A stretch of DNA of 64,000 nt from the NCBI RefSeq assembly GCF_001039355.2, contig NW_019775835.1, positions 229,025 through 293,024 on the forward strand. Reading direction: 5' to 3'. The translations under genes were made by a program, and so were the position numbers. Positions 22,880 to 34,944 of the stretch are shown here, piece by piece. The first letter of the stretch is position 1. Each line of letters opens with the position of its first letter. Source of the stretch: Lingula anatina. Its lineage: Eukaryota > Brachiopoda > Lingulata > Lingulida > Lingulidae. The notes below the pieces were generated by a model that had not been told where the DNA came from, ran no database searches, and worked only from the letters and a program-made list of their open reading frames with translations.

Positions 22880-23672
22880 NNNNNNNNNNNNNNNNNNNNN
22901 NNNNNNNNNNNNNNNNNNNNNNNNNNNNNNNNNNNNNNNNNNNNNNNNNNNNNNNNNNNNNNNNNNNNNNNNNNNNNNNNNNNNNNNNNNNNNNNNNNNN
23001 NNNNNNNNNNNNNNNNNNNNNNNNNNNNNNNNNNNNNNNNNNNNNNNNNNNNNNNNNNNNNNNNNNNNNNNNNNNNNNNNNNNNNNNNNNNNNNNNNNNN
23101 NNNNNNNNNNNNNNNNNNNNNNNNNNNNNNNNNNNNNNNNNNNNNNNNNNNNNNNNNNNNNNNNNNNNNNNNNNNNNNNNNNNNNNNNNNNNNNNNNNNN
23201 NNNNNNNNNNNNNNNNNNNNNNNNNNNNNNNNNNNNNNNNNNNNNNNNNNNNNNNNNNNNNNNNNNNNNNNNNNNNNNNNNNNNNNNNNNNNNNNNNNNN
23301 NNNNNNNNNNNNNNNNNNNNNNNNNNNNNNNNNNNNNNNNNNNNNNNNNNNNNNNNNNNNNNNNNNNNNNNNNNNNNNNNNNNNNNNNNNNNNNNNNNNN
23401 NNNNNNNNNNNNNNNNNNNNNNNNNNNNNNNNNNNNNNNNNNNNNNNNNNNNNNNNNNNNNNNNNNNNNNNNNNNNNNNNNNNNNNNNNNNNNNNNNNNN
23501 NNNNNNNNNNNNNNNNNNNNNNNNNNNNNNNNNNNNNNNNNNNNNNNNNNNNNNNNNNNNNNNNNNNNNNNNNNNNNNNNNNNNNNNNNNNNNNNNNNNN
23601 NNNNNNNNNNNNNNNNNNNNNNNNNNNNNNNNNNNNNNNNNNNNNNNNNNNNNNNNNNNNNNNNNNNNNNNN
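22880..23672. other. Assembly gap (793 N)
   Basis: Run of N. Open frames called across it are not real. Confidence 0.99.
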
Positions 23673-23913
23673 AAAAGTTTCGGGTTAACAAAACCGTAGA
23701 GGCTACGGAAAACGTGAATCCGAACGATTTCACACGGCCACTGCCTGCTTCCGCAAGGGTGCCGACTAAAAAGAGACATAAATGGGTAGTAAACTATCAT
23801 CGTACAGCCATGCATGCCAAACGTAATTTATGGTTCAGTTTCGCCTGTATTGTCATTATTGTTTTGCATGGATGACCAAGACGCATATCAGACCAAGGAG
23901 TTACAACTCCTTG

Positions 23914-24057
23914 ATATAAGAAAGCCAAATGTATAAACCAAACAAGGCATTATATAGTACTTTGGTCAAGTTAATTGTTTTTGTCGATTCAACTATCCAC
24001 AGGACCAAGTGACCGCTCATTTACATGCCTATGAGCTAGTTTTGTGCTTAGTCTGAT
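23914..24057. repeat. Segment inverted relative to paralogous block
   Basis: The run from ATAAGAAAGCCAAATG to GCTTAGTCTGAT is the reverse complement of 30948-31082, while the flanks on both sides are collinear. The inverted part is bordered by CAAGGAGTTAC at 23894 and again at 24058, and by an inverse AACTCCTTG at 23905; these border sequences are absent from the other copy. Confidence 0.8.
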
Positions 24058-24295
24058 CAAGGAGTTACAGCATTATTGTTATACATCGGTTCCTACCAAA
24101 GACCTTACAATTACTACATAAAGAGGTGAAAAACCACAGTACAGATAAGTAGATACTGGTATATAAAAATACAAAAGATTGAACAAATAAATAGATAGAT
24201 AAATAGTATGAGGAACAACTAATAAGGATTCTATCTGAACAAAAACAGAGTAAGAAAAGAACTGGTATATTAAAATTTGACCACATGTCACTCAC

Positions 24296-24504
24296 AGTAT
24301 CAAGGCCAGAGTGCCAAACAGAATAGCATGTAGCCAGGATATAACGTAAGTTGTCCAGCGATCTGGGTATCCGGCGCATTTCTCAGGTGTGTAATGACTG
24401 ACCAGCCGATTAAGTGCCGTAAAGAATAGGAACGACGTGGGGAATATTACGACAACGGCCTTGCCCTTCCATATGAATTCCTCGTTAAAAGACGCAGCGT
24501 CCAT
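24296..24504 (-). pseudogene. Orphan first exon of a TLC-domain gene
   Basis: Encodes a 69-residue N-terminal segment (MDAASFNEEF start, KCAGYPDRW near the middle, ISWLHAILFGTLAL at the end), followed by the same GTGAGT donor as the intact paralogue at 31304-31512. It has no internal stop. No matching exon 2 is visible downstream on the minus strand before the gap at 23672, where the retroelement follows. It is therefore either a detached duplicate exon or the start of a gene whose rest is in the gap. It differs from the other copies at the segment that reads LNGSLAL elsewhere and LFGTLAL here. Confidence 0.7.
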
Positions 24505-24709
24505 TTTGGCGTATTAAGTGTGGGAATAGGTCTACCGTAGCTGTAAAGAAAATAAAGAAAAAATGGAAAACAGTATACCCATCAGTCTGTCGGAAGTTGA
24601 TCTGTCTCGGCATATAGAGATGATGTTTATGTTGAGGAAAATTTAAATTCAACTGCTCCATTTCCAAACTAACTGAAAGCGTACCTGTGAACTCCTTCGT
24701 CCTAACACT

Positions 24710-25262
24710 CAGGCCTACCCAACTACCAGACTCGGCACCTAAGGATCCTGAATTAACCGGTATATCGGACCACGCTGCCCGTTTTCAAGGTGTGTGTCAG
24801 ATCGCATTTTGGAGTATCATATCCCAGAACAAATTTTGTAGCACGACTGCGGGCTCATCCACGCTCGGCTGAACAACCTTAAACTGTACTCTTACTTTAG
24901 AGTACTCTATTTTATTGTCTCTATGGGGATATATGGGGACTTTACGACATTCGGTTTGAATGTTTTAACCACTTTTGATAGGGATTTTTTTTGCATTGTA
25001 TTAGATTAATGTGGCAGTCTAAGGTTCATCTAGGTGGCTTTCCAATTTATGCACCCGGTTTTAAAATCATATAGCGATTTTACGACAATCGTTTACTATC
25101 CAGTCAAGGTGACAGCCGAGCATGCAAGGGCTCATTCTTTCGGTGTTCTGGCTGATACTCCGAAATGCGATCTGACACACACATTGAAAACGGGTAGCGT
25201 GGTCCGATATACCGGTTAATTCAGGATCCTTAGGTGCCGAGTCTGGTAGTTGGGTAGGCCTG
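24710..25262. mobile_element. 553-bp foldback element with ~100-bp inverted repeats
   Basis: Starts CAGGCCTACCCAACTACC and ends GGTAGTTGGGTAGGCCTG. The arms 24710-24809 and 25162-25262 are inverted copies with only a few mismatches. It is flanked by ACACT on both sides (24705-24709, 25263-25267), consistent with a 5-bp target duplication. The paralogous block lacks it (about 31701-31705), so the insertion is younger than the block duplication. The ~350-bp centre has no recognisable coding content. Each arm resembles the coding-looking sequence at 42700-42806, but with a stop in frame. Confidence 0.8.
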
Positions 25263-27961
25263 ACACTTGGGACTTCATCAGTAACAGTGCACTGAAGGCC
25301 CCGTCACACCTAACTTAAAGGGGTAGCTACGCATGAGTAGCGTGAGTGACGTCGATTATACGCACAACTTTTGAGCGTATGAATCACTGTTTCCTGCGAA
25401 TTAGAATGAAGACAAAAGCAGCATATGGAGTTGTTTTTGAACATGCACAAAACTTCCGAATATTGGAACGTGCTACCACGTGTGTCTGCGTACTCAAAAC
25501 GTATACGGCGTAAGGTCTGCTTATGGGCACTTTTTTTCATACGTAAGTGCTATACGCTAGGTGTGACAGTGCCTTAAGTGTATGGTCAGTCTAGTGAGAA
25601 CTGTCCACCATTACTCTGTCCCAGATAAGGGTTATATTTGATATCCTCTATTAACATAGCACTGCCTGGATGTTCAGAATCTTCACGGGGGCGGGGAGAG
25701 GGACTCAATCATTATGACCATCTTGCATTCTAAATAAACCATTAGCACATATTGGTACTAGTACTTCATGATCAATTTTAAAATATTCCTGGTCACTAGT
25801 TAAATGATTGTTCTGGTACTAAGGGCGGACACGAATATCACTATGATTATTGTAAGACGCATGAATCAATTTCAGATAAAAATTTCCACTTTCATTACTA
25901 AATTTTTTAAAAATATGAAAATGTCAAAAAAAAAAAAAAAACTATAAAAGGTGAAAATTTGAGCGTTTTACTAAGAGCTAAATAAAGTACATCTTCCGCC
26001 ATACATTTAATATGCCCGCAACACTCCCCTTGCATGTCACATGCTAGCTTTAATCTAGTAACGGCGGGGTTATTATTAACCTATAGCTAGCCCTAACACC
26101 CCATCAATGGGAACCCTCTACCAGGGCGACAGATATTCACATATTTTACAGATATTCACAGATATGTCTTTAGATAGATAGACGGTCATTTTGGTCTGCT
26201 TACTAAGGCACCGTTCATATGAAAACTCCAAATTCCAAAAATCCAAAAATCCATTGGCGGTATCTAGTGATCACGGTCTGTGCCCTGAATACCACGCTGC
26301 GTAATTTACTAGCAGAGCGAGCGAGTTACTTCCAAAGCTGTAATTACATCTCGGTTTCGCTCGGAGGAGATTCTGACACCTGGACGCATGTGCAGTAGGT
26401 TGAGGAGCTGGAAGAGCTCTTTCGTTACGGCCGGAATTTCCAGCATTACTAGTACTTGTTATGCAATTAGGAAAGAGATAAAAAAAACATCATGGTCTTC
26501 TGAATCATCCCAGTTTTGCTAGGGGGATTTCCCCGCTTGTGGTTTAGATATTCACGTGCGTGGGCTGTGTTTTGGCGTTCTGCGAGTTTTTTTTTTTTTT
26601 TTTTTTATGAAGTGAAGCAATATTTCGGGTGATTCAGCTCATTAATGTTGAAGAGTTGGACCGGGGGTAGATAATTTTAGAGTGATGTTCTAATTGATTA
26701 ATGCTCGACCGATACTACATATCACTGGTAAACGACATTATCAAGCAAAGTTTATTTTCCCGCACCTATGTGACAAGAGATACCAAAATAATATGCGTTA
26801 TTTTCAAAATCAGAATGAACTTTATCGAATCCCTCTCAACTGTCTTAATTTATTCAGTTTTCTTTTCGAGGCAACGAACAGTTACAAGGGGTGTCAACAA
26901 AGGAGTGAAGGAAGATTTTCAGTTGTCCATGGAGAAACATATGGCTCGCAGTGAAGAAAATATCGAGGCTTTGATTCGTGAATTTTTAGCCAATGAGAGA
27001 GAACTTTTGCAAAACAACCTCTTATAGCACTGGCAGTCACAGTGCACCGTCGTCACTGTGCATTTCTTCAGAAATTAAACAATAAGCAGAAAACCGTTTG
27101 ACCCATTGTCTTGAAAGCAGGTTTTTGGACCGTGAAATAAAAAAATTATAGATGCCAGAGGTAGTAATGTGTTAAAAACAAAGCAGAGATGGACAAAAAG
27201 TAAATAGAGTTACTGTATTTAAGAGATGCACGATGCACATTTTCTTTTGAAGGAATGAGATATGGTATCTGTTGTCAACGACTGAAGCATGGATAAATAA
27301 AGGAATTCCTCTTCTTATGTCATCGTCCTTATATTTTTGTTATATCAGCTCCTTCTCTCTCTCTTTGTGTGTGGGGGTGTGACTTTAAAATTATTCATGC
27401 AATCCAACAGTACCATGTCTATAAACCAATGCAAAACGTTATTTAACCATAAATGGATATTAAATATAAATGTAACACGTTCCTTTTAGACTCGCAATGC
27501 CGTGTTGGTATTCACCTGTCACCACATGTCTTGTCACTACACAATTTTACATCCAGTATACAAAAGTTGTGGATGCTAGCAAAACTGCTGTGAATTAAAG
27601 AAACTCAAAAAAACAAAAAAGAGTTTTTTGTGGATTTTTCAGAAATTGTTCAACAATTCGAAAGAAAATCAGCCGAGTAGGTTACCAAATCACAACTACG
27701 TGTCGTTTTTCATCAGTCACCCGCATGTACTTGTTCATGTCTAGTCCTTACACAGAAACACTGAGAAGAAAAATAAATTGAAATAATGGTACAAGTCGAC
27801 CGCATAGAATTGTAAACGAATTAGAAAATAAATATATAGGCTATAAATGTCTTTTCAACCAAAGTAGCGTTGTGTATATTTATTGACGCATTTATCAGTT
27901 ATCCTTCGATTATATCATGTTATCTCTTGTGGGCACGATTCATACTGTTCCCATTCACTGG
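25263..27961. other. Intergenic interval between TLC exon copy and TLC gene
   Basis: Up to 26112 it is the rest of the duplicated block. After that it is unique AT-rich DNA with an A-run (~25926), a T-run (~26587) and the plus-strand open frame described separately. No exon chain was found. Confidence 0.5.
26701..27027 (+). other. Open frame, possible terminal exon of unknown gene
   Basis: 108 codons from ATG to TAG. The last ~50 codons look protein-like: RGVNKGVKEDFQLSMEKH then a charged amphipathic helix (EENIEALIREFLANERELL). A polypyrimidine-AG stretch before them (ending near 26866) could be an acceptor, which would make the first half intronic. I saw no convincing upstream exon and do not recognise a family. 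Confidence 0.3.
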
Positions 27962-30900
27962 TCAATCAGAGGTCACTTTCTTGGGGTCACGTCTTGACCT
28001 TTTCAATATTTGATATGCGATATTTGCTCCAATCAGAAGCACGATTGTTTGCTGCGGGATGACGCTGACGTAACAAATCATCGGCACCTGGCCAGTGTAC
28101 CACACGTCAACGTTCATCATCACAAAGACGAGGAGTTGAGGGAAGAAGCGGAAGATGAAGAACGTAACTGGAAATGAAAATGATAAAGTATTAGGGATAA
28201 TTTAAATTTTGAATGGAATATGACCAAAATTTGCCACAACGTATACAGACAATTTCTTTGGAAATCCAAACAGAAGGGATAAACAATTCATATGCGACTT
28301 TTGGAAAAAAGTGTATAATAAACGTGAGGCATATTTTACATTTTAAGCAACTTTTCGATGAATTCTCTAATATATTTGTCGAGTCGACGAAATACTGTAG
28401 TCATTATCTGGATATCAAGTGGCTAGACGCAGAGCCTTTAAGGCCTTTTTCGCAACTGGACCGGTCCACTTCAAGAGACCCTTAATTGAAAATACGCCAC
28501 AGAGGGATTTTTCCCCCCTTTCACAAGTTCTCCACGAATCAGTTTCCTAGTGTTACAGTTATATAAACTGAGCTTGTTGACTACAGCTTCTCCTTCAAAG
28601 GGGCCCTTTAAATAGCAAGTTGCATTGTCAATATTTCAAAGCTGTCCGGACCATAAAGTAGCCTACGCCGCTCGACCTATTAAAGCGATTTGATGCCAAA
28701 ATAGCATCTTGCGATTCCTTACCTGACTTTTGACTATCTGATACTTAACTGCAATTTCTTGCACAATTCATCTTAATATAACCATCTTAAAGTCATCTTA
28801 AAAATATCGGAATATATCTACCGAAAAATAACATATTGAGCCTCTTGTACAACGTCGATTCTTTTCGCCCCAACATCGCCAAAAGTTTTCTTCCGTGCAG
28901 AAAGACGTTGGTTATCTCACACAAGTAATCCCAAAGAACATAGAAGGTGACTCGGTCGCATGGGGGAAACTGCGAAGCCGTGACGAAGAAGATACACTAG
29001 AATAAAAGAAAAAATTGATCTACATCTCAAACAATACATGTATAAAAAGAAAATTAATTTATCATTTGGTTAACATTGTTAAAAGAACTCATAGTGATAT
29101 CTTGGAGCAATTATTTTCCTGTTGTCCTTGAGAATTGTGTAGCATTACACGTCCCACTCTCCGTCATGTAAGAAAAAACCTACAGAGGTAAACTTTTCAG
29201 ACTATTTACGAATCTACTGATTTTCTTTTTTCTTTCTGTCTTTTTTCTCATATTGGGTACTACTTTCATTACATAAATACGTAGCCGAGTGTCTAATTAG
29301 ATGATGAATTTGAGAGAGAGAGAAAGAGAGAGAGAGAGAAGGAGAGAGAAAAGGAGAAAGAGCTTACCAAGACATGATGCGCATAAATGTCGAAACTTCC
29401 TATTTGTTCCATACTGATTCCCATAGCAACAGAATCGTAGGCAAAATATCCTGAAAACAATGATATCTTTGAATGTTCACCTTTGCTCGCCGTTTTTCAT
29501 ATTAACTAGCCATGAATATAACTAACAATTGCATATTATACTTACATAAATGCATATCAGATGACCGCAAATTGTCTAATCATTATAAAATAACATACCT
29601 TCAGGGCCGTAGCCTGAGCAAAATGCCAGGGGGGGCAGTAAGCGGACACGAGGGGGCGAAGCACCCGAGGGGGGTGGGTGGGTGTGGAAATTTTTTAAAA
29701 ACTGTATGTATAATACTGCATTCTGGTGCATTTTAACTGTTATTTATTGCTCAATCAGAAGTCAAAAATTGTGGGTTCATATTGCCATTTTGCCATATTT
29801 GCACCTCAAATCCCAGGGGGGGCAGCTGCCCCCCCTGCCCCCCCGGAGGCTACGGCCCTGACCTTAGAACTCCCAAGGTATTTTCAAGATCAACCTATAC
29901 ATGTGAATATCACTTACCTGCTGATATACAGTGTAAATAGAACGCCCAGGGAGAGCTCTCAAACCACTCGCGGCCTGTCAGGACCCTTTAAGACAAATTA
30001 AATTTAATAACAAATTATTTTATGTGAGGTAAGCGGGCCATATTTGCCCAATGTTAGGTCACGTGACACGAAGGACATCTTTTACTGGCATGCTGGATAA
30101 CCAGCGACGGGTAGACTACTAAAGACACCTCAGTGCTAAAAAGTGCAAATTGGCTTAAACCTCACGGGGGTCTATCACCAGTAATGATCAACAATAGATG
30201 AACAAGACTTCTCCGAACTGAAGCCTAGCTTAGATTTGCCGCAGGCGCCGTCCTATGAAATTGAATTCGATTTCCGTGCGACTTTTCTTTACAATGTTTA
30301 CAAGTGTCTACAGGCTACATCGAGTATGTTAACATTCAGTACGGATGCCAACCATATCTTATTTTGGTTCGTCGGTTGAAAAGATATGATACGGAGGCCT
30401 GTCAGTCTCAGTGAATTGTTCGTTCGCCCTCCGTATGGGTTCTTATACGTTGTCAGTGTAGCCCCCTTACATTTAAGCCCTCATATGGTCAGAATACGAC
30501 TGAGTTCCCATACCTATATCGATCTTATAGGATCGATCCATCGCCCAGGGGTTTTCCGCTAATTTGCTTTCAACTTAAGCGGTTTAGAGGTCTGGCACGA
30601 AGACCGAAGCTGCCAAAAGAAAATTAATTACCCCTAGCAGTGCGACAGACATCAAAGCCTCTTAAGTTGATTGCAATTTAGCGAGAATCCCCTCGGAGAT
30701 ACATCGATCCACAGTTATTCACAACTTCAATTTCATACAATATCATCAATAACAAAACCGTAGAGGCTACGGAGAACGTGTTTCCGTATGGTTTAGCACG
30801 GCCACCGCCTGCTCCCGCAACAGCGCCGACATAAAAGGGTAGTAAATTAGCACCGCGCGGGCGTTGCATGTCAAATGTGATTTATGGTTCAGTTTCGCCT

Positions 30901-31512
30901 GTATTATCATTATTGTTTTGCATGGATGACCAAGACGCATATCAGACTAAGCACAAAACTAGCTCATAGGCATGTTAATGAGCGGTCACTTGATACTGTG
31001 GATAGTTGAATCGACTAAAACAGTTCACTTGACCAGAGAACTATATAATTCCTTGTTTGGTTCATACGTTTGGCTTTCTTACACTATTGTTATATCGGTT
31101 CCTACCAAAGACCTTACTGTTACTACATAAAGAGGTGAAAACTACAGTTCAGATAAGTAGATACTGGTATATAAAAATTCAAAAGATTGAACAAATAAAT
31201 AAATAGATAAATTGGTTGAAGAACAACTAATAAGAATTCTTTCAGGACAAAAACAGAGTAAGAAAAGAACTGGTATATTAAAATTTTACCACGAGACACT
31301 CACAGTATTAAGGCCAGAGAGCCATTCAGAACAGCATGTAGCCAGGATATAACGTAAGTTGTCCAGCGATCTGGGTATCCGGCGCATTTCTCAGGTGTGT
31401 AATGACTGACCAGTCGATTAAGTGCCGTAAAGAATAGGAACGACGTGGGGAATATTACGACAACGGCCTTGCCCTTCCATATGAATTCCTCGTTGAATGA
31501 CGCAGCGTCCAT
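27962..31512 (-). CDS. TLC-domain membrane protein (TLCD4/TMEM56-like), gene I
   Basis: Five exons on the minus strand join in phase: 31512-31304, 29985-29918, 29450-29368, 28996-28822, 28167-27962 (TGA), giving 246 residues. Donors and acceptors are all GT-AG. The protein has several hydrophobic segments (VVVIFPTSFLFFTALNRLV near the N-terminus, PQLLVFVMMNVDVW and PQQTIVLLIGANIAYQI near the C-terminus). It also has the HH pair (IYAHHVL) and the YLCEITNVFLHGRKLL block typical of the TRAM/LAG/CLN8 (TLC) family, in the order seen in TLCD4. TLC proteins are multi-pass endoplasmic reticulum or plasma-membrane proteins tied to lipid handling; the substrate is unknown here. The basic end (KRSRRDPKK) should be cytosolic. 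The intron between exons 2 and 3 carries MITE-C. A close paralogue follows at 35808-39591 in the same orientation. Confidence 0.88.
29310..29362 (+). repeat. (GA)n-rich tract
   Basis: Imperfect GA/GAAA repeats next to the donor of TLC gene I exon 3. The second TLC gene has a cleaner GA tract at the same place (36942-36974), so the tract predates the gene duplication. Confidence 0.75.
29602..29860. mobile_element. MITE-C (CAGGGCCGTAGCCT ends)
   Basis: About 259 bp bounded by CAGGGCCGTAGCCTGAGC and GGAGGCTACGGCCCTG, with G-rich and C-rich subterminal runs. The ends resemble hAT-type non-autonomous elements. ACCTT borders both sides, shorter than the 8-bp duplication expected for hAT, so the superfamily is uncertain. 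It lies in intron 2 of TLC gene I. Confidence 0.75.
30499..30711. mobile_element. MITE-B copy 4 (palindromic)
   Basis: Starts GACTGAGTTCCCATACC, core AATTAATTACCCCTAGC, ends near ATACATCGATCCAC. It lies in intron 1 of TLC gene I, just outside the duplicated block. Confidence 0.75.
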
Positions 31513-32560
31513 TTGGCTTATTAGGGGTGGGAATAGGTCTATCGTAGCTGTAAAAAAATAAAGAAAAAATTAAAAACAGTATACCCATCAGTCTGGCGGA
31601 AGTTGATCTGTTTGTGTAGAGCTGTTGTTCATATTGAGGAAATTTTTAACTGCTCCATTTCCAAACTAACTGACAGCGTACCTGTGAACTCCTTCGTCCT
31701 AGAACTTGGGACTTCATCAGTAACACTGCACTGAAGGCCCTGTCACACCTAGCTTAAAGGGGTACGTACAGTGTATGAGTAGCGTGAGTGACGTCGATAA
31801 TACGCACAACTTTGAGCGTATGAAATCACCGTTTCCGGCTAATTAGAATGAAGACAAAAGCAGCCTTTGGAGTTGTTTTTGAACATACTCAAAACATTTT
31901 ATCTCCCTTCCGGGTACTGGAACGTGCTTCCACGTGTGTCTGCATGCGTACTCGAGACGTATACGGCGTAAGGTCTGGGTATGGGCATTTTTTCTTATAC
32001 GTAGTGCTATATGGTAGGTGTGACAATGCCTTAGGCAGTCAATGTATGGTCAGTTTAGTGGGAGCAGCTCACCATTACACTGTCCCATTACCCAGATGTT
32101 GGGTATCTTTGATATCCTCTATTAAACTGCGGAGAGGGGGGGGGGGGAGCTCAATCATTATGGCCATCTTGCATGCTAAATAAACCATTAGCACATACTG
32201 GCACTAGTACTTCATAATCAATTAAAATTTTTTCCTGACCACTAGTTAAATGATTTTCTGGCACTAAGGGCGGACACGAATATCATTATGACTATTGTTA
32301 GAAGCATGAATCAATTTCAGATTAAGATTTCCACTTTCATTACTAACTTTTTAAAAAATATGAAAATGACAATAAACGAAAACAGGTGAAAATTTGAGCG
32401 TTTTGCTTAACAGTTTTAGGGCTGAATCAAGTACATCTTCCTCCGTACATTTAATATGCCCGCAACACTCCCCTTGCATGTCACATGCTAGCATTAAACT
32501 AGTTACGGCGGGGTTATTATTAACCTATAGCTAGCCCATACACCCCATCAATGGGAACGC
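30748..32560. repeat. Segmental duplicate block, right copy
   Basis: Partner of 23690-26112. It contains exon 1 of TLC gene I and its upstream region, which should include the promoter. It lacks the foldback insertion and has the 30948-31082 segment in the opposite orientation. Confidence 0.85.
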
Positions 32561-32999
32561 TAATAGTCATGTTGTCTGGGTACCTTAACCGAAGTACCCT
32601 GACTGCAGGCAAGAATTAATAGTTCGTTTTCTCTCGCATTTAAAGACTAAAAAGGTACAATCATAATAATTTGTGTATGGAGAAACTTTAGACCTTGGCT
32701 TCAAATTTCCTAGTCCTAAACCTGCTCATAAAATATGGCACTGGCGCTGATCATGAGCTATTAATCTTATTAGTAAATGGTGAATGAAGGTCCCCGGTTT
32801 AAGTGGCCTAAAGTGAGCCGTCTGATGCCCTATCTAAGACGAACTTTACTTACCTCTAGATCAGATGTTAAACCTGCGCCAAAGCTTGGTCAAAGTAGTC
32901 TCGTCTCTTCGGTCGCTTGTCACTGCTTCTTGAAACTACAGCGTGGACTCCTTAAACACTGGGGAGGTAAATTAAAGTGTGTCTGATCTCATCAAATAA

Positions 33000-33293
33000 G
33001 ACTGGGTTCCCATACTTAGACTGATCCATCTGGATCGATCTAACTCCCTGGGGATTCACGCTAAATTGCTATCAGCTCTAGAGCCTTAAATGTCTGTCAC
33101 AAATGTCCGAATCAGCTAGGGGTAAATATAATTACCCCCTAACAGTTTTACTAGGCGTTACAGACGTTTAGGCCGGTTAGTTTGATAGCAATTTAGTGAG
33201 ACTCCCCAGGGAGTTAGATCGATCCAGATCCAGATTCTTAGACTGGGTTCCCATGCCCAGATGGATCGATCTAGGCATGGGAATCCAGTCTAA
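33000..33293. mobile_element. MITE-B copy 5 with duplicated terminal arm
   Basis: Starts GACTGGGTTCCCATACTT, core AATTACCCCCTAACAG. The right end is repeated: a second GACTGGGTTCCCATGCCC (about 33242) runs into GGCATGGGAATCCAGTC, making a small nested palindrome inside the larger one. Confidence 0.75.
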
Positions 33294-33524
33294 GAATCTA
33301 ATTTTCACACAGGTGTGAATGTTGCGCCAAGCAGACTAGCTCTTACTATGGGTTGAATGTTTTGATACAGATCTTAACCAGATGTAAAGGTAAAGATTAC
33401 GACGTGGTTCTTGTGACTTGTGTCTTGGAGAAGAAAAGATTTCGAACGGGGTTGGAAACTCCGGACTAAGGAAAAGAATTATCAGGGGCGAGATGCTTGT
33501 TGACTTTTGTGTGAAAAAAAAAAA

Positions 33525-33559
33525 AATATATATATATACAGGGTATATATATATATATA
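33525..33559 (+). repeat. A/TA microsatellite
   Basis: A-run followed by interrupted TA repeats; the Tc1-like element begins at its right edge, consistent with insertion at a TA. Confidence 0.8.
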
Positions 33560-33741
33560 CACACACTGGACAAAAGAAGTGTCACCCCCTAACTCAGAGT
33601 AATGAAAGTAGGCAGATCTTGGGTACTTATATTGCCTGGTCTACTTATAATGTGACTAATGATTATAAAACCGCTATACCATGGAATTGTATTGTTGGTC
33701 TTGTACATGTACAGCAAATGTTATTCCTGTCTTCCTCCAAT

Positions 33742-33961
33742 ATGGCAAGATACAGGTAATTATCTAACGGTTATAGGTGCAAGTTATTAACCTGAAGAGG
33801 CGGAATATAAGCAATGTCAGAATATCGATACAATTGAATTGTTCAGTCAGAACCGTGCAGAGGGTCTGGTCTCGGTATAGAAACACTGGATCAAGAGACA
33901 AATTGCCTCTGATGGGTCGTCCAAGAAAAAATACTGGCCGTGAAGACCGACGACTGATTTN

Positions 33962-34042
<81 letters not shown>

Positions 34043-34170
34043 TTTAAGAACAATAGCAGAAGAAAGCACCAGAGACATAAGGAGAGTGCAGTTGCATTAC
34101 ATCATCGTAAGGCACATTTAAGGAGCACGACACGAACAATCAGTACCCTCTGCCTGGGTGGTAGATATTA
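33742..34170 (+). pseudogene. Tc1-like transposase fragment (DNA-binding part)
   Basis: A frame shift after ATGGCAAGATACAG precedes a clear helix-turn-helix stretch (VINLKRRNISNVRISIQLN, then SVRTVQRVWSRYRNTGS) and the GRPRK segment that links the two DNA-binding subdomains of Tc1 transposases. The frame is then broken by the AT tract and N; weak similarity resumes (LRTIAEESTRDI) on the other side. The DDE domain is missing. It is non-functional. Confidence 0.8.
33963..34041 (+). repeat. (AT)n microsatellite, ~38 units
   Basis: Long pure AT run within the Tc1-like fragment, preceded by an undetermined base at 33961; its length is probably unreliable. Confidence 0.9.
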
Positions 34171-34944
34171 TAGGGAAAAACTGAAAAACCATATCTGGCG
34201 AAAAATCAAGCTGTCGCCCTGGTAGAGGGTACACAATCAGGGCCAAGTGAGAACAAGAGGGAAAAGGATTTCGGTTGGAGACGAACGGAACGCAATCAAG
34301 CCGCTAACCTCTACGCACAACTAACGCATTCAGTGATGCTTCAGTCGGGTCTACTGGCGTTTATACATCAATGAAAGAAATAGATGGCAGTGACGACACA
34401 CCACTGATTCCATAATGCTATAATCTGCCACTTTATATTTTGATATTTAATGCCGTTCCGAATGTCACAGTTTACGTTGCAAGCAGGTACAAATGAACTG
34501 GGGTCCATAATCAAGCTACAGTTATCATACATGTATGTGTGGTGGTAGTTTGAAGTCGAAGTTATGCCATCAAGTTAAATATTTCTAGAAAATAAAGCAA
34601 TTTCTACTCACAATCAAGTCAAATATTTCTAGAAAGAAAGAGCAATTCCTACTCCCAAATCATCAGCGACTTCGGACCAAATTTGATCTGTCACCGCATT
34701 GGAGGGTCACAACACAAAGATATATTAACTCAAACCTTTGCTGTGATCGAATAACACAAGGTAACAGGGGTAAGATTTATAAGAGAAGTATAACCGTCGT
34801 GGATTTGGTATCAACACGAGAACCTACACTCGCACACACACACACACAAAACAATAACAAAATGAAGTTTTACGGAGCTTTGCGACAGTTATTATTAACA
34901 GTATATTATACGCGTTTAAATTTTTTTCAACGTCATATTTGCTA

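Larger units (their letters stand above)
23690..26112. repeat. Segmental duplicate block, left copy
   Basis: Matches 30748-32560 nearly throughout, from AACAAAACCGTAGAGGCTAC to CACCCCATCAATGGGAAC, and includes a TLC exon 1 in each. Differences are an in-place inversion (23914-24057), a 553-bp foldback insertion (24710-25262) and scattered substitutions. No N lies between the two copies, so this duplication is likely real rather than an assembly effect. Confidence 0.85.
33560..34200 (+). mobile_element. Degraded Tc1-like element, left part
   Basis: Starts CACACACTGGACAAAAGAAG next to a TA, matching the ends of the 34945-35209 element. The first ~150 bp are shared with that element. Transposase-like coding follows from about 33742, interrupted by an AT microsatellite and a single N. 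No right end or catalytic domain is recognisable; the right boundary is approximate. Confidence 0.7.

Noticed and set aside
22855-23875. Long open frames on both strands across 22880-23672
   Set aside because: They consist almost entirely of N; the same applies to frames across the other two gaps.
33336-33759. Tyr/Ile-rich frames around the TA microsatellite
   Set aside because: They are translations of TA repeats.
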